Assembly: GCA_903915465.1 (NCBI GenBank) | Contig: CAIWTA010000144.1 | Location: forward strand, 1 to 51,861 | Length of the DNA stretch: 51,861 nt | Reading direction: 5' to 3' | From: an uncultured Bacteroidales bacterium | GTDB taxonomy: Bacteria > Bacteroidota > Bacteroidia > Bacteroidales > FEN-979 | Notes under the pieces: generated by a model | The model's database searches: none | What the model saw: only the letters and a program-made list of their open reading frames with translations | Told to the model about the DNA's origin: nothing | Program-made: the position numbers and the translations under genes | In this document: piece after piece, positions 33,603 to 41,405 of the stretch | How positions within the stretch are numbered: the stretch's first letter is position 1 | How the letters are laid out: each line of letters starts with the position of its first letter

Positions 33603-34736
33603 ATGAATTACAATCCGTCGCATCATATCTTATTTTTTCAGGCCCTGCTCCCAGTAGTTGTAATTTTTTCTGTTTTTCTTCTTGTCTCTTCCTGTGAACC
33701 ACTGGCAACCGGTTTTGATGATACTGTGGGGGCAAACTATTACACAACAGGAACAATTCATCTGGTGCCGGATACATTCACAGTCGTACTGGTTATGACA
33801 TGGAATATCCGTTTTGGCGCCGGAAGGATCCCCTGGTTTGGGGATGCATGCGGCGACAGGGTCATGCTGGCAGAAGGTGAAATTTACAGTTCCCTGCAGG
33901 CTATTGCAGATAAAATCAACCAGGTGAAACCCGATATCCTGCTGCTCCAGGAGGTAGATGTGAATTCAAAACGATCCGCTTACATTGACGAATTACAATG
34001 GCTCCTCGATCATACATATTTCAATTATGCTGTTAGCGGTTCTCAATGGAAAGCCCAGTTTATCCCAAGTGATGGCCTGGGGCGGTTGGATGAAGAAAAT
34101 GCCATCTTTTCCCGTTGGAAGATCAGTGATGCCACAAGGATCCAGCTTGCACTGCGTACCGACCAGGACAACCTTACCCGCTATTTTTATGAACGATGCT
34201 GCATGGTAAAAGGCAAAATTGAAATCCCGCATGTGAACAATTTTTATGCAGTGAATATCCATGCTTCTGCCTTTGCCAGCGATGATACAAAACACAAGCA
34301 TATCATGCAGTTTAAAGATGAGTTGGATCAGATCAGCAAGGATGGCGGGTGGTTTGTCGCGGGTGGCGACATGAACACGCTTCCACCCGGCTCTGATACA
34401 ACCGATTATTGCATCCAGGACATGTGCTCGTGGGAATCATTTCATTGTACGGGTGATGATCCGATGCATAAAGAAGGAAGCAACTATGAACCGGAGAAAC
34501 ATTGGCTGGATGAGCTTTATGCAACGTATCAATGTGCTGTTCCTTCAGATATCTATAAAAGCAACCAGTACAAATATTTTACCCATACTACAAGGGGTAC
34601 CCATTTCTGGGATCGTACGCTCGATTATCTTTTTACAAATTACCAATGGGTTGATAATTCTGTTGTTACTCACCAGGATGCCACGAAGCAATCGGACCAT
34701 GTTCCGGTGAGCGTTGTTTTCATTTTACCCAAATAA
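33603..34736 (+). CDS. Endonuclease/exonuclease/phosphatase family lipoprotein
   Basis: A lipoprotein signal ends at Cys31 (LLVSSC). The EEP fold motifs are all visible: TWNIRFG with the Asn, LLLQEVD with the metal Glu, NFYAVNIHA, AGGDMNT, and the C-terminal SDHVPVS. Such secreted EEP proteins may be nucleases, sphingomyelinases or inositol-phosphate phosphatases; the motifs do not decide. Expected location is membrane-anchored in the periplasm or at the surface. It is followed after 11 bases by a secreted protein of unknown function. Confidence 0.87.
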   Translation: MNYNPSHHILFFQALLPVVVIFSVFLLVSSCEPLATGFDDTVGANYYTTGTIHLVPDTFTVVLVMTWNIRFGAGRIPWFGDACGDRVMLAEGEIYSSLQAIADKINQVKPDILLLQEVDVNSKRSAYIDELQWLLDHTYFNYAVSGSQWKAQFIPSDGLGRLDEENAIFSRWKISDATRIQLALRTDQDNLTRYFYERCCMVKGKIEIPHVNNFYAVNIHASAFASDDTKHKHIMQFKDELDQISKDGGWFVAGGDMNTLPPGSDTTDYCIQDMCSWESFHCTGDDPMHKEGSNYEPEKHWLDELYATYQCAVPSDIYKSNQYKYFTHTTRGTHFWDRTLDYLFTNYQWVDNSVVTHQDATKQSDHVPVSVVFILPK

Positions 34737-34747
34737 ATTGAGAAGGA

Positions 34748-35530
34748 ATGAAAAAAATTCTCCTTTGTCTGATCGGGATCTTCATCTTCAATAACCTTTT
34801 TTCACAGGATTCCCTGACAAAGAATTACTGGACCGATGGAACAGCCTGCAATATTCTAAAGCGCCGGTGGGAGCTTGGACTTTTTACTGCCTCAAGGTAT
34901 GGCATTACTAACAGCCTGGAACTTTCAGCTCATCCATTGATGTTCTTCCTGATGCCACAGGTGAAAATAAAAGCAGCCTGGGGCGAATATTCCGGTTTTG
35001 TGCTGGCAACCGAACACGGGATTTTTTATCCGACGCAGTTCATGCGTCTGGTAGCAAAGAAAGGAACTGGCGGACTGATCTCACCTGAATTTACCATCCC
35101 GCAAATGTTCGCGGTCTCCAACAGGTTCCTGGTTTCTTACAGACCATTTAAAAAGGCCATATTAACAGCCCATGCAGGTATAACCTTCGCGGTAAAATTT
35201 GGCCCGCTTGATAAACGAACTACCATAGATCTTCCTATCATTTATCCAAGACTTGCAGTTTTTTATAACGAACCGGAATTCGATGTAGGAATTGATTTCC
35301 GCGGTCACTTCATCCCCAGGCTCGGATGGCTTTTTAATGTGGAAAATTTTATGATCTGCTGTAAAGAAGAGAATTACTTCCTTGAAAACAAAGGAGTATT
35401 GGCCTATACTTCAAAAAAAGAGACACTCCGCATTGAAGCCGGATACAAACTGTGTTTCGGGAGATATCCTTACGGATCGCAATGGCACTTGCTGCCGGTG
35501 ATCGATGTGATTTTTGGAATCGGGAGATAA
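34748..35530 (+). CDS. Hypothetical secreted/outer-membrane protein
   Basis: A signal peptide (ILLCLIGIFIFNNLFSQ) precedes 240 residues with strand-like alternation (WELGLFTASRYGITNSLELS, KAILTAHAGITFAVKF, FDVGIDFRGHFIPRLGWLF), suggesting a small beta-barrel. No family is recognised. An SD-like AGAAGGA lies just before the ATG. It is 11 bases after the EEP lipoprotein, so the two are likely one operon and may act together at the outer membrane. The C-terminus (VIDVIFGIGR) lacks the classical terminal Phe. Confidence 0.7.
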   Translation: MKKILLCLIGIFIFNNLFSQDSLTKNYWTDGTACNILKRRWELGLFTASRYGITNSLELSAHPLMFFLMPQVKIKAAWGEYSGFVLATEHGIFYPTQFMRLVAKKGTGGLISPEFTIPQMFAVSNRFLVSYRPFKKAILTAHAGITFAVKFGPLDKRTTIDLPIIYPRLAVFYNEPEFDVGIDFRGHFIPRLGWLFNVENFMICCKEENYFLENKGVLAYTSKKETLRIEAGYKLCFGRYPYGSQWHLLPVIDVIFGIGR

Positions 35531-35537
35531 TCATTGC

Positions 35538-35723
35538 TCAGAGCAACCCGGCATTTTTCAAATTCTCGAGAAGCCTGGGCTGGGTTTTGGAGAACTCTGC
35601 CAGAACAGCAATAATCTGCCGATCTTCCTTTTTCAGCGGTGCAACACCCTGAAAATTATACCTGAAGCCGGTATTACCTTTCCCCCTTTTTCCGATTAAC
35701 CATAAACTTGGTTTTTTGATGAA
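35538..35723 (-). pseudogene. Possible 3' fragment of a lost gene
   Basis: A 61-codon open run with no start codon ends in a normal stop. Its translation has protein-like composition (GFRYNFQGVAPLKKEDRQI, then ENLKNAGLL). Upstream it meets a stop codon and then repeat sequence. It reads like the C-terminal end of a gene cut by the adjoining palindromic repeats. No family is recognised, and chance cannot be excluded. Confidence 0.35.
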
Positions 35724-35785
35724 TTATCAATCCCTGAACGGTGAAATAAATCTCAAAACGAAGCTAATGAACTGCCTATCCGTAT

Positions 35786-35876
35786 AGCCACAAAGTGGCT
35801 GAATCTCAATAACCGTGGGTTTCAGCCCACGGCAAGCCAGTCAATAACCAACCCAGCCCTGAAAGGGCTGAACAAT
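35786..35876. repeat. REP-like hairpins left of the RAYT gene
   Basis: Three hairpins lie in a row: AGCCACAAAGTGGCT, CCGTGGG...CCCACGG and CAGCCCTGAAAGGGCTG. The 18 bases 35803-35820 (ATCTCAATAACCGTGGGT) are the exact reverse complement of 36392-36409 on the other side of the transposase gene. Confidence 0.85.
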
Positions 35877-35885
35877 TTGAAAAAC

Positions 35886-36335
35886 ATGTCAAGTTATCGT
35901 CAGATTTTATATCACTTAGTTTTCCGTACAAAAAACAGTCAGAAAACCCTTGATCCCATTTATGCCAGTGAACTATTTGCCTACACAATGGGATTTGTAA
36001 AAAATAAAAATAGTTTTCTTTACAGGATAAATGGTGTAGAAAACCACCTGCATCTGTTATGTGATTTGCATCAAACTTTCGCCTTGGCTGATTTTATGCG
36101 GGACATGAAAACATCAACATCTATCTGGCTCAAACAATCAGGAAAATTTCCGGGTTTTAATGGCTGGGCAGAAGGATATGCCGCCTTAACCTATGCCTGG
36201 AAGGATAAAGACATGATAGTTTCGTATATTAAAAATCAACAAGAACACCACAAACAAGTTTCGTTTGAAGATGAATGGAGAGGATTGCTCAAGGAAAACG
36301 GGATTGACATCAATGAGAAATACTTTTCCAAATAA
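35886..36335 (+). CDS. REP-associated tyrosine transposase (RAYT, Y1_Tnp/IS200-like)
   Basis: A 149-aa HUH endonuclease of the IS200/IS605 Y1 superfamily. The HUH motif is His54-Leu-His56 in VENHLHLLCDL, and the nucleophile is probably Tyr114 in MIVSYIKNQQEHH. The start YRQILYHLVFRTKNS is typical. RAYT proteins cut and rejoin single-stranded palindromes (REPs); here hairpins enclose the gene on both sides, with an 18-bp inverted pair. It is full length and all catalytic residues are present, so it may be active. ATG 35886 is preferred to TTG 35877. It may mobilise the CCGTGGG-type hairpins found at 36376 and 36788. Confidence 0.88.
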   Translation: MSSYRQILYHLVFRTKNSQKTLDPIYASELFAYTMGFVKNKNSFLYRINGVENHLHLLCDLHQTFALADFMRDMKTSTSIWLKQSGKFPGFNGWAEGYAALTYAWKDKDMIVSYIKNQQEHHKQVSFEDEWRGLLKENGIDINEKYFSK

Positions 36336-36340
36336 TGATA

Positions 36341-36426
36341 TTCAACCCTTTCGGGGCTGTAATTCGATTCATTACAATAACCGTGGGTTTCACCCACGGT
36401 TATTGAGATCAAGCGCTTTCAGCGCT
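36341..36426. repeat. REP-like hairpins right of the RAYT gene
   Basis: Contains a perfect 13-bp hairpin at 36376-36404 (arm AATAACCGTGGGT, loop TTC) followed by AGCGCTTTCAGCGCT. Its right arm plus flanking bases (36392-36409) is the inverted copy of 35803-35820. Confidence 0.85.
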
Positions 36427-36519
36427 ATTGGGACTGAGTTTTCATTTACATGGGTTTCACAACCGTTTATCAGATTATTCACTTTAAGTAAAGAAAAAAT
36501 AGGGTTGCAACACCCAATA

Positions 36520-36885
36520 TTGACCCCTTTCAGGGTTCTTATTTGTTTCCGTTGTTCTAGGGACTGACTAAAAAGCTGTTTTTATTTTCTCGCAGAGGCT
36601 CGCTGATGAATCGCAGAGTTTCGCAGAATATTGATTATATGAATTTTAACTCTGCGTAACTTAGCGTAAAACTTTGCGAAACTCTGCGTGACATTTTGTT
36701 TTTTTTCTTTTTAGTCACCCCCTATTAAAATTAAATTCCTTCGGACTTTTCAAAAATGAAAACCCTGAAAGGGTTTCATTTAAATAACCGTGGGAGTAAC
36801 CCACGGGAAATGTAATAATTACAAATTAATCCCTGAAAGGGGTGAATATCATAATAAACGAAATAAATAAAATTTAAACAGTCTC
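36520..36885. repeat. Second modular palindromic repeat cluster, interrupted
   Basis: Matches 8918-9096 module by module (TTCTTATTTGTTTCCGTTG, CCTTCGGAC, AAAACCCTGAAAGGG, then GAATATCATAATAAACGAAA and the end AAATTTAAACAGTCTC). It carries a 165-bp MITE-like insertion at 36559-36723 in place of the CCTCCGG hairpin. It also has an extra hairpin CCGTGGGAGTAACCCACGG at 36788-36806 of the RAYT-linked type. It ends exactly where the 30-bp direct repeat begins. Confidence 0.8.
36559..36723. mobile_element. 165-bp MITE-like element, complete copy
   Basis: Terminal inverted repeats are AGGGACTGACTAAAAAG (left) and AGGGGGTGACTAAAAAG (right, read inward), with two mismatches. The interior has an inverted pair CGCAGAGTTTCGCA / TGCGAAACTCTGCG. 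A near-identical copy in the opposite orientation begins at 51739. There is no open frame, so it would need a transposase in trans. Comparison with the cluster at 8918 shows it inserted within an existing palindromic repeat. Confidence 0.85.
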
Positions 36886-36915
36886 TAAGACCTATTTATT
36901 TCAGCACCTCAAAAA
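36886..36915. repeat. 30-bp direct repeat, right copy
   Basis: Identical to 31884-31913. It contains the stop codon and last codons of the GT8 gene (FFEVLK), so this copy looks like the original. Confidence 0.85.
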
Positions 36916-37825
36916 AAGATATAGGCGAAAACAGACGACGAACAAAATCCGGAATTTTCCTGAGGATATTAACCGTCTTTTTCATGTATCTTTTTGATTC
37001 ACCCAGTGGCCTGAAGCCACTCCACCGCGTCCTTTCCAGGTTCTCAAAGAAAACTTTCCTGAATTCTTCACGGTTGTCGTAAGTCTTGTACATCGGTTTA
37101 CGCCCGATAAAATGGATGATGTAGGGATCCGGGATAGCTGAATCGGCAAATGAATTCCAGCGCGGATCGAGTTCGAGCCAGCGGTTCGCCATCACGATAT
37201 TCAACCCGTACTGATCCGGATAATTGGCATATTTCTCATTATCGGAAATGCACCTTACAACGGTGGCAGCGCTCTCCTCTTCCCGCCACTTCTTATTGTT
37301 GACGACAAGAATTCCCGTATTAAAATATTTTGTTTCAGGATCAAATCCGAGCTCCCTGTAATTCATGATCCCGCCCCATGAATTGCTGAACACCTTCAAC
37401 CGGGGATCCATCACGGCGGCCAGCATATTATCTCCCAGGCCTATGTTCCACAGGTCGGAGATGTCGCGCATCAGGATCATATCCACATCAAGGTATATGA
37501 TCTTTTCAAAACGTTCCGGGATAAAATGGGGAATGAAGATCCGGGTATGAATGTTTTTGGGATATGAACTTCGGTCGAAGGGGATCGTCATGTGATCCGG
37601 AATGGCTTCATCCATCGGGATCCAATTCAGCTTCATCTTTCCTGCACCGAGAGAAGAAGCCAGCTTTTTCCTGTTATGGGAAGTTATGCCGTCATCCACG
37701 ATGAAAACCTCAACGGACTCGCCGGTTTTGTGGTTGCACTCAATTGATTTCAAAAGCGCTGCCAGCAAGACAACATAGTGGTTGTCGCAGGCGACCATGA
37801 TCGCGATGGGTGAGTTGTTTTCCAT
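36896..37825 (-). CDS. GT8 family glycosyltransferase
   Basis: A 309-aa GT-A retaining transferase of family 8 (LgtC/WaaIJ-like). Motifs are IAIMVACDNHYVVLLAALL, the metal-binding DxD in IIYLDVDMILMRDI, YFNTGILVVNNKKW, and the late IIHFIGRKPM that closes the active site. It normally transfers galactose or glucose from a UDP-sugar. ATG 37825 (MENNSPIAIMVACD) is chosen; the frame reaches to 37912 but the extra residues are not GT8-like. It stands alone on the minus strand at the end of the repeat islet, with the 30-bp repeat at its 3' end. Confidence 0.88.
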   Translation of the reverse strand: MENNSPIAIMVACDNHYVVLLAALLKSIECNHKTGESVEVFIVDDGITSHNRKKLASSLGAGKMKLNWIPMDEAIPDHMTIPFDRSSYPKNIHTRIFIPHFIPERFEKIIYLDVDMILMRDISDLWNIGLGDNMLAAVMDPRLKVFSNSWGGIMNYRELGFDPETKYFNTGILVVNNKKWREEESAATVVRCISDNEKYANYPDQYGLNIVMANRWLELDPRWNSFADSAIPDPYIIHFIGRKPMYKTYDNREEFRKVFFENLERTRWSGFRPLGESKRYMKKTVNILRKIPDFVRRLFSPISFFEVLK

Positions 37826-38202
37826 TTTTCTTGATTTGATTGTTGAACTGTTCCGTGTTTTGCAAATCCCCTGCCAATTTTTTCCTCTATATAAATCACA
37901 GATAATCAGCATGTTTGGAAAAGTACTTGTTGTTCAGATTCCCAATTCCGGAAATTGATTCCAAAAACCGGACAGAAATAAAAGGTACCCGGGAGACCTG
38001 AACATCCGCTTCTATGAGTTTTGTAAGGAAGAACTTTGACTGTCCATCTGACAATGAGACTATTGCGCATGCCGGTCATCAGCCTGATAATCCTGTCCAG
38101 AGAATGGCATGATTTTTATACCATGCCCGGCAACCGTTAACCGGGGATCTTGAAGCAAATTGTTTTCCCCGGTATTTCGTCAATCTAAAAAAATATCTGT
38201 TT
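37826..38202. other. Divergent intergenic region with hairpin leader
   Basis: This 377-base gap separates the GT8 gene from the membrane GT2 gene. Near its right end, CCGGGGA (38141-38147) can pair with TCCCCGG (38166-38172), a 7-bp stem 30 bases before the ATG at 38203. A CCCGG/CCGGG pair just upstream could form an alternative stem. No coding region or TAnnTTTG box is convincing. Confidence 0.35.
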
Positions 38203-39390
38203 ATGACTGCTTTGACAATCTTTTTCTGGATTCTGCTTTTCACCTTGATCTATACTTATGTAGGATACGGGTTCCTGTTATTTATAATTATAAGGATCCG
38301 CAGAATTTTCGGACCGGGTAAACAGGAACCTGTGGATCCCGGCTATGAACCTGACGTAACGCTCTTCATCGCAGCTTACAATGAGAAGGATTATGTTGCC
38401 GGCAAGATTGAAAATTCCCTGGATCTCAACTATCCCAGGGAAAAGTTGCACATGGTATGGGTCACCGATGGTTCGGATGACGGAACGCCTGACCTCCTGA
38501 AAAAGTATGAAGGTGTAGCGGTTCACCATCTTCCCGAAAGGAATGGCAAGATCGGGGCGATGAACCGTGGAATGAAACTTGTAAAATCACCCATTGTTGT
38601 CTTTTGTGATGCAAACACCATGCTTGGAAAGGAATCCATTCGCAGGATTGTTCTCCTTTTCAGGGATCCGAAAGTAGGATGTGTATCGGGTGAAAAACGA
38701 ATTTTCAACAAGGAAAAAGATACTGCAGCAGGCGCCGGGGAAGGCTTGTACTGGAAATACGAATCTACCCTCAAAAAATGGGATGCTGAACTCTATTCCG
38801 TCGTTGGGGCTGCCGGTGAGCTGTTTGCAATCCGTACTGAATTGTACCAGGAGGTTGAACGCGATACCCTGCTTGACGACTTCATCATTTCTCTTCGCGT
38901 GGCACAGAAAGGCTTTACTATCCAATATGATCCGGAAGCCTATGCCATAGAGACCGCCTCCGCAAATGTGAAAGAAGAGCTTAAACGGAAGATACGCATC
39001 TCCGCCGGAGGAATCCAGTCTGTGATCCGCTTGCGGTCGCTGCTCAATATTTTCAAGTATGGCACTTTATCCTTTCAGTATATCTCACACCGTGTGTTGC
39101 GATGGACACTCGCGCCGTTGTCATTATTGCTGATGCTGCTTGCCGGCATAATTCTTGCCTGTCAGGAGGGACTTTGGGGACTCGGGTTATACAGCATCAT
39201 CTTCTGGCTTCAGGTTGCATTTTATGCATCAGCTTTGGTGGGATGGTATCTTGAAAACAGGTCTATCCGAATCAAATTGTTGTTTGTCCCATATTATTTT
39301 TTTATCATGAACCTCTCCGTTTTTCTTGGTTTTACAAGGTATATCAAGCGTACACAATCCGTTAACTGGGAACGGGCGAAAAGGGGATAG
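38203..39390 (+). CDS. Membrane GT2 glycosyltransferase
   Basis: A 395-aa GT2 with one N-terminal helix (IFFWILLFTLIYTYVGYGFL) and several C-terminal helices. Motifs are VTLFIAAYNEKDYV, VWVTDGSDDGT, the metal site VFCDANTM, GAAGELFAIR and the catalytic TLLDDFIISLRV. This is the poly-beta-glycan synthase-like membrane GT2 group (IcaA/BcsA relatives). It has a separate transcript with a possible hairpin leader. Convergent with the Hpt gene. Whether it is processive cannot be said. Confidence 0.87.
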   Translation: MTALTIFFWILLFTLIYTYVGYGFLLFIIIRIRRIFGPGKQEPVDPGYEPDVTLFIAAYNEKDYVAGKIENSLDLNYPREKLHMVWVTDGSDDGTPDLLKKYEGVAVHHLPERNGKIGAMNRGMKLVKSPIVVFCDANTMLGKESIRRIVLLFRDPKVGCVSGEKRIFNKEKDTAAGAGEGLYWKYESTLKKWDAELYSVVGAAGELFAIRTELYQEVERDTLLDDFIISLRVAQKGFTIQYDPEAYAIETASANVKEELKRKIRISAGGIQSVIRLRSLLNIFKYGTLSFQYISHRVLRWTLAPLSLLLMLLAGIILACQEGLWGLGLYSIIFWLQVAFYASALVGWYLENRSIRIKLLFVPYYFFIMNLSVFLGFTRYIKRTQSVNWERAKRG

Positions 39391-39466
39391 ATTCGTGTGT
39401 GATGATTCCGGAAGATTCCCGGCAAGCGCTGATCCTTGCGCTATCCGGTCAAAAAAAGATGCGGTG

Positions 39467-39811
39467 TCAGGAAGAATGACTTTCGCGGTACTCTTTGAGT
39501 TCAAGGATGAGTTTTTCCAGGGATGTTATGAATTGCGCGAAAACACCCTTCATATCTTCATCCGCATGGTTCTTTCCCATCAATTCAAGTTTCAATGCAA
39601 GTTCTGCTGATTCCGTGGCTCCAAAAGTGGCACAATTCGCTTTGATGGTGTGTGCAATAATATCAAGCCCGGGAAAATCCTTTGCATCTATGGTTTTTTG
39701 CAAGGTTGTTATTTTTTCCGGATAATCGTTGATAAACATATCGATAATTTCCAGGATGAGCGCATTATCATAGCCTTGCAAATACTCATTGAATTTATCC
39801 CAGTCAATCAT
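39467..39811 (-). CDS. Stand-alone Hpt phosphotransfer protein
   Basis: A 114-aa four-helix Hpt domain with the phosphoacceptor histidine in IAHTIKANCATFGA, followed by a helix ALKLELMGKNHADEDM. Such proteins carry phosphate between receivers of hybrid kinases and response regulators. The two hybrid kinases encoded at 41406 and 45086 end in receivers without an Hpt domain, so this protein is a fitting intermediate. It lies 42 bases downstream of the UDP-glucose dehydrogenase gene on the same strand and may share its transcript. Confidence 0.88.
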   Translation of the reverse strand: MIDWDKFNEYLQGYDNALILEIIDMFINDYPEKITTLQKTIDAKDFPGLDIIAHTIKANCATFGATESAELALKLELMGKNHADEDMKGVFAQFITSLEKLILELKEYRESHSS

Positions 39812-39853
39812 AGAAATTCATATTAAGAAACTTTGATTTCTGAGGATAAGATC

Positions 39854-41179
39854 CTACCGTGAAGTATCGATCCCGATGCAGAAATAGTCAAATCCTTTAC
39901 TTTTCATTTCGGCCAGGTCATAAATGTTCCTTCCGTCAAAGATCACGGCTGTCTTCAATAACTTCCTGACAACATTGAAGTTTGGAAATTTGAATTCCGG
40001 CCATTCGGTTACCAGGACCAGGCAATCAGCATCAATCAGCACATCGTACTGATCTTCTGCATAGGTGATGGTGTCGCCAAGAATTCGTTTGGCTTCATGC
40101 ATGGCTACCGGGTCGTACGCCTTGACTTTGGTTCCGGCTTCAATAAATTTGCTGATCAGCACCAGCGACGGAGCTTCCCTCATATCATCCGTCATGGGTT
40201 TAAACGACAACCCCCACATGGCAATTGTTTTTCCCTTCAGATCGCCGTTAAAATATTTATTCACTTTATAAAACAACACCGATTTCTGATCTTCATTCAC
40301 GGCTTCGACTGCTTTTAAAACCCTTAAATCATATTTGTAGTCATTCGCAGTGTGGACAAGGGCTTTTACATCCTTTGGGAAGCAGGAGCCACCGTAGCCG
40401 ATGCCGGGATAGATAAATTTCTGACCGATCCTGGAATCCGATCCGATGCCTTTTCTAACCATGTTGATGTCGGCACCCACGATTTCACAGAGGTTAGCAA
40501 TATCGTTCATGAAGCTGATTTTTGTTGCAAGCATTGAATTGGCCGCATATTTGGTCATTTCAGCAGAAGTGATATCCATGAAAATTATAGGATGACCATT
40601 CAGTGTAAAGGGTTTATACAAACTTCTCATCAGGTCTTCTGCCCTTTGAGAATTGAGCCCTATCACGATCCGGTCGGGTTTCAGAAAATCATCCATGGCA
40701 GCGCCTTCTTTGAGGAATTCAGGATTTGACGCAACATCAAATTCAATGGATGCAGAGCGCTTTTTCAACTCTTCCTGAACGGTTATCCGAACTTTATCGG
40801 CAGTTCCAACCGGAACCGTACTCTTGGTAACGATCAGCAAATAGTCTTTCATGTACCTGCCGCATTCACCAGCAACGCCAAGAACATATTTAAGGTCTGC
40901 ACTTCCGTCTTCATCCGGAGGTGTCCCCACCGCAATGAACGCAACTTCAGAATCCTCCAGGCCTTCGGCCAGGCTTGTGGTAAAATGTAACCGGTTTTTC
41001 TTCTGGTTACGGTGCACCATTTCCTCCAGTCCCGGCTCATAAATAGGAATGATCCCGTTTTTAAGATTCTCAATTTTTTGTGTGTCAATATCCACACAAG
41101 TGACATCAATTCCCACTTCAGAAAAGCAGGTTCCGGTTACTAAACCAACATATCCGCTGCCGACTATTGTGATTTTCAT
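39854..41179 (-). CDS. ugd: UDP-glucose 6-dehydrogenase
   Basis: Oxidises UDP-glucose to UDP-glucuronate with two NAD+, a precursor for acidic polysaccharides. The 441-aa protein opens with the NAD-binding [17 protein letters not shown]. It has the substrate-binding [14 protein letters not shown] and the catalytic cysteine in [16 protein letters not shown]. The C-terminal domain contains [16 protein letters not shown]. Length and motifs match TuaD/Ugd. It supports the polysaccharide genes on both sides of the islet. The upstream region has no perfect -7 box. Confidence 0.95.
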   Translation of the reverse strand: MKITIVGSGYVGLVTGTCFSEVGIDVTCVDIDTQKIENLKNGIIPIYEPGLEEMVHRNQKKNRLHFTTSLAEGLEDSEVAFIAVGTPPDEDGSADLKYVLGVAGECGRYMKDYLLIVTKSTVPVGTADKVRITVQEELKKRSASIEFDVASNPEFLKEGAAMDDFLKPDRIVIGLNSQRAEDLMRSLYKPFTLNGHPIIFMDITSAEMTKYAANSMLATKISFMNDIANLCEIVGADINMVRKGIGSDSRIGQKFIYPGIGYGGSCFPKDVKALVHTANDYKYDLRVLKAVEAVNEDQKSVLFYKVNKYFNGDLKGKTIAMWGLSFKPMTDDMREAPSLVLISKFIEAGTKVKAYDPVAMHEAKRILGDTITYAEDQYDVLIDADCLVLVTEWPEFKFPNFNVVRKLLKTAVIFDGRNIYDLAEMKSKGFDYFCIGIDTSR

Positions 41180-41334
41180 GATTCTGGTTTTAAAATTGTT
41201 AAGAAGAAAGATTTCCGTTTTCCGGGATTGTTATGGCGGTGGCAATTTTACGGTTTTTTTTGCTAAAGTAAAAAAAAACCTTTGTTTCCCGGTTGTTTCA
41301 TTGTGAATTTATCTAAAATGGTAAACCAATTGGT

Positions 41335-41342
41335 TATCTTTG
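41335..41342 (+). promoter_or_regulatory. Candidate -7 box (TATCTTTG)
   Basis: An exact TAnnTTTG match 63 bases before the ATG of the CHASE4 hybrid kinase, in the divergent gap after ugd. The same octamer precedes the gene at 33603. No TTG at the usual spacing. Confidence 0.4.
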
Positions 41343-41405
41343 TTTTTCGCTGCATCAAAAGTGGCAATCATCCTTACTTGTAAGTCGTTACCAGAACGGG
41401 GAATC

